From contig CAJXKI010000006.1 of the NCBI GenBank assembly GCA_913055765.1, positions 1 to 32,159 on the forward strand: a stretch of DNA of 32,159 bases, given 5' to 3'. Below are positions 30,804-32,159 of the stretch, piece after piece. This DNA comes from an uncultured Ectothiorhodospiraceae bacterium. GTDB lineage: Bacteria > Pseudomonadota > Gammaproteobacteria > Nitrococcales > Halorhodospiraceae. The translations under genes were made by a program, and so were the position numbers. Each line of letters begins with the position of its first letter. Position 1 is the first letter of the stretch. A model generated the notes under the pieces. It was not told where the DNA came from. It saw only the letters and a list, made by a program, of their open reading frames with translations, and did no database searches.

Positions 30804-31465
30804 GCCTCGCCCTCCTCGGCGAGGCGCAGCAGGGCGTGGAGGCAGGCGACCACCGGCGGGCTGCCGCCCTTGCGCCCGGCCGTCGCGATCCAGGGTACCC
30901 TCTGCTGGGCCATGGCCTCATCGGTGGCCTCGGCGGCGGCGACGAAGCCTACCGGCATGGCGATGAGCAGCCGCGGCGCCGCCTCACCGTCCTCGATCCG
31001 CCGCAGCACCGCGCGCAGGGCGGTGGGGGCGTTACCCACGGCGACGATGCCGTCGAGCTCCCCGGCCTCGGCGGCGAGGGCCACGGCCTGCTCGGCCCGC
31101 GTTCCCCCCTGCGCCCGGGCGCGCTCGGCAGCCGCTGGATCGCCCATCCGGGCGGTGGCGCGCACCCCGAAGCGGTCGAGGCGCCGCGTCGACAGGCCGG
31201 CGCGGATCATCTCCACGTCGACGAACAGCGGCGCCCCGGGGCGGATCGCCGCCAGGCCAGCGGGCACCGCCTCAGGATGGAAGCGGGTCAGGCCGTTGAA
31301 GTCGAAGTCCGCCGTGGTGTGGATCAGGCGCCGGACCAGCGCCCACTGCGGTCCGCTGTAGCCGCTACGGTCGCCGGCCTCGGCGTCCACCTGGGCCAGG
31401 GAGGTGTCCTCGATCCGGCGCCCGGAGGCGGTCTGCTGCTCGGTCACCGATGGCTGCCGGGCCAT
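30800..31465 (-). CDS. cobH: Precorrin-8X methylmutase (CobH/CbiC)
   Basis: A 221-aa enzyme that moves the C11 methyl to C12, giving hydrogenobyrinate or cobyrinate. The catalytic His49 lies in RRLIHTTADFDF, which is the CbiC-type form of the site. VDVEMIRAGL, VGNAPTALRAVL and MPVGFVAAAEATDEAM are family motifs. The start at 31465 (MARQPSV) follows GAGGAGG; this ribosome site directly abuts the cbiX stop codon. Its own TGA overlaps the cobL GTG. Confidence 0.95.
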   Translation of the reverse strand: MARQPSVTEQQTASGRRIEDTSLAQVDAEAGDRSGYSGPQWALVRRLIHTTADFDFNGLTRFHPEAVPAGLAAIRPGAPLFVDVEMIRAGLSTRRLDRFGVRATARMGDPAAAERARAQGGTRAEQAVALAAEAGELDGIVAVGNAPTALRAVLRRIEDGEAAPRLLIAMPVGFVAAAEATDEAMAQQRVPWIATAGRKGGSPPVVACLHALLRLAEEGEA

Positions 31466-31478
31466 GGCCCCTGCCTCC

Positions 31479-32159
31479 TCAGTGGTGGTGGTGATGGTGG
31501 TGGTGCGCCGCCGCGGCGCGATGGGGGCAGCCGTCGCACTCCAGCATACCCTGCCCCTCGACGGCCTCCCGCACCCGCTGCTCAACGAGGTCGAGGACCT
31601 CCGGCTCGAAGCCGAGGTAGTCGGCCAGGGCGAAGGCGGTCTGCGGGTACTGCCGGCGCAGGCGGGCGAGCTGCTCATCGATGCGGTCGATCAGCCGGCC
31701 GGTGTAGAGGTAGTACGGGATGATGATCTGCTGCATGGCGCCCAGCAGGTGGTGGCGCCGGACCACCGCCTCCAACCGTGGGTGCGTCACGCCGGTGAAG
31801 GCGATATCCACCAGCTCGTGCTCGGCGCCCTCGTAGAACCAGCGGGCCAGGCGCGCCACCTCGCCGTTGGCCGTCCGGTCCGAGGAGCCGCGGCCGAGGA
31901 GGATGACCCCGGTGGTCCGCGGGTCCGGCACGGCCAGCTCGCGCATCCCCTCCTTGAGCCGCCGCTGGACCAGGGCGAGCGTCGGCTCGCTGACCCCCAG
32001 GTGGCGCGCGAGGCGGAACGCCACCTGGGGGTGGCGCTCCCGCGCCGCCTCGATCTGCTCGGGCACCTCCAACTTGACGTGCCCGGCGGCGTTGAGGATC
32101 AGCGGCACCGCGATGACCCGGTCGGCCCGGGCAGCGGCGCGATCGAGCCCCTCGCCCAG
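31479..32159 (-). CDS. cbiX: Sirohydrochlorin cobaltochelatase CbiX (long form), 5' end outside the window
   Basis: The C-terminal 226 residues of a CbiX; the frame stays open to the right edge, so the N-terminal part is missing. It inserts Co2+ into sirohydrochlorin at the entry of the early-cobalt B12 route. Visible family features are VPLILNAAGHVK, LLGRGSSDRTANGEVARLARWFYEG, TGVTHPRLEAVVRR and IIPYYLYTGRLIDRI. Near the C-terminus are MLECDGC and then eight consecutive His before the TGA. CbiX of the long type is known for a CxxC iron-sulfur motif and a His-rich region. The frame begins with Leu at 32157-32159, upstream of any start. First visible gene of the operon. Confidence 0.95.
   Translation of the reverse strand: MGEGLDRAAARADRVIAVPLILNAAGHVKLEVPEQIEAARERHPQVAFRLARHLGVSEPTLALVQRRLKEGMRELAVPDPRTTGVILLGRGSSDRTANGEVARLARWFYEGAEHELVDIAFTGVTHPRLEAVVRRHHLLGAMQQIIIPYYLYTGRLIDRIDEQLARLRRQYPQTAFALADYLGFEPEVLDLVEQRVREAVEGQGMLECDGCPHRAAAAHHHHHHHH

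Noticed and set aside
29592-31361. A 589-codon plus-strand frame opposite cobL and cobH
   Set aside because: Antisense shadow of two recognised cobalamin genes.
31479-31503. Eight-histidine tail as a cloned affinity tag
   Set aside because: The gene sits in a natural operon, the next gene's ribosome site abuts its stop, and His-rich regions are known in long CbiX proteins.
1-32159. CRISPR array, insertion sequence or rRNA
   Set aside because: No regularly spaced direct repeats, transposase motifs or rRNA segments were found in the window.

Overview
The window is a GC-rich bacterial chromosome segment with dense genes, short spacers and many start/stop overlaps. It most resembles a halophilic gammaproteobacterium of the Ectothiorhodospiraceae (Halorhodospira-like). 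That placement is inference from the GC-rich coding style, acidic proteins, a BCCT compatible-solute carrier, gammaproteobacterial families (HrpB, three-domain CysG, AsmA, DsbC-like) and a CbiX/CbiG-type cobalamin cluster. No marker gene for exact placement is present.

Left part (1-8300): a tRNA-Val(CAC) converges on an L-lactate dehydrogenase. Upstream on the minus strand are a soluble three-PAS hybrid histidine kinase, a histidine-phosphatase-family enzyme and an unrecognised two-helix membrane protein. A plus-strand AI-2E/PerM family transporter converges on an outer-membrane beta-barrel protein.

Accessory module (7300-10233): a KfrA/TnpT-like coiled-coil DNA-binding protein and a tyrosine recombinase are divergent. 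They flank an AT-richer spacer holding five copies of a CATACC/GGTATG half-site. Gene content, order and protein size recall the tnpT-res-tnpS cointegrate-resolution module of Tn4651-type transposons, but no transposase is visible. An AT-rich, gene-poor stretch follows the recombinase. This is the best candidate for an undescribed system here.

Middle (10234-21183): a probable osmotic-stress operon encodes a BCCT carrier fused to a DUF4870/Tic20-like domain, a PH-domain membrane protein and a tandem universal stress protein. It is followed by an SRAP/YedK abasic-site protein, a YdjM-like membrane hydrolase, an SDR / DUF2141 / unknown trio, an AsmA protein, a small acidic protein, and an overlapping pair of a Sel1-repeat protein and a DsbC-like lipoprotein.

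Right part (21287-32159): a long minus-strand operon reading cbiX > cobH > cobL > cobI > cbiG > cobE > cobJ > cysG > hrpB > HI0933-type flavoprotein. The corrin genes from cobH to cobJ are chained by 1- or 4-nt start/stop overlaps. It makes much of the corrin ring of vitamin B12 by the early-cobalt route. Two enzymes depart from type: CobJ has a long C-terminal extension with four Cys, and CysG lacks the catalytic Asp of the NVVD motif. cbiD, cbiF, cbiJ/cobK and the later amidation and nucleotide-loop genes are not in the window; cbiX runs off its right end.
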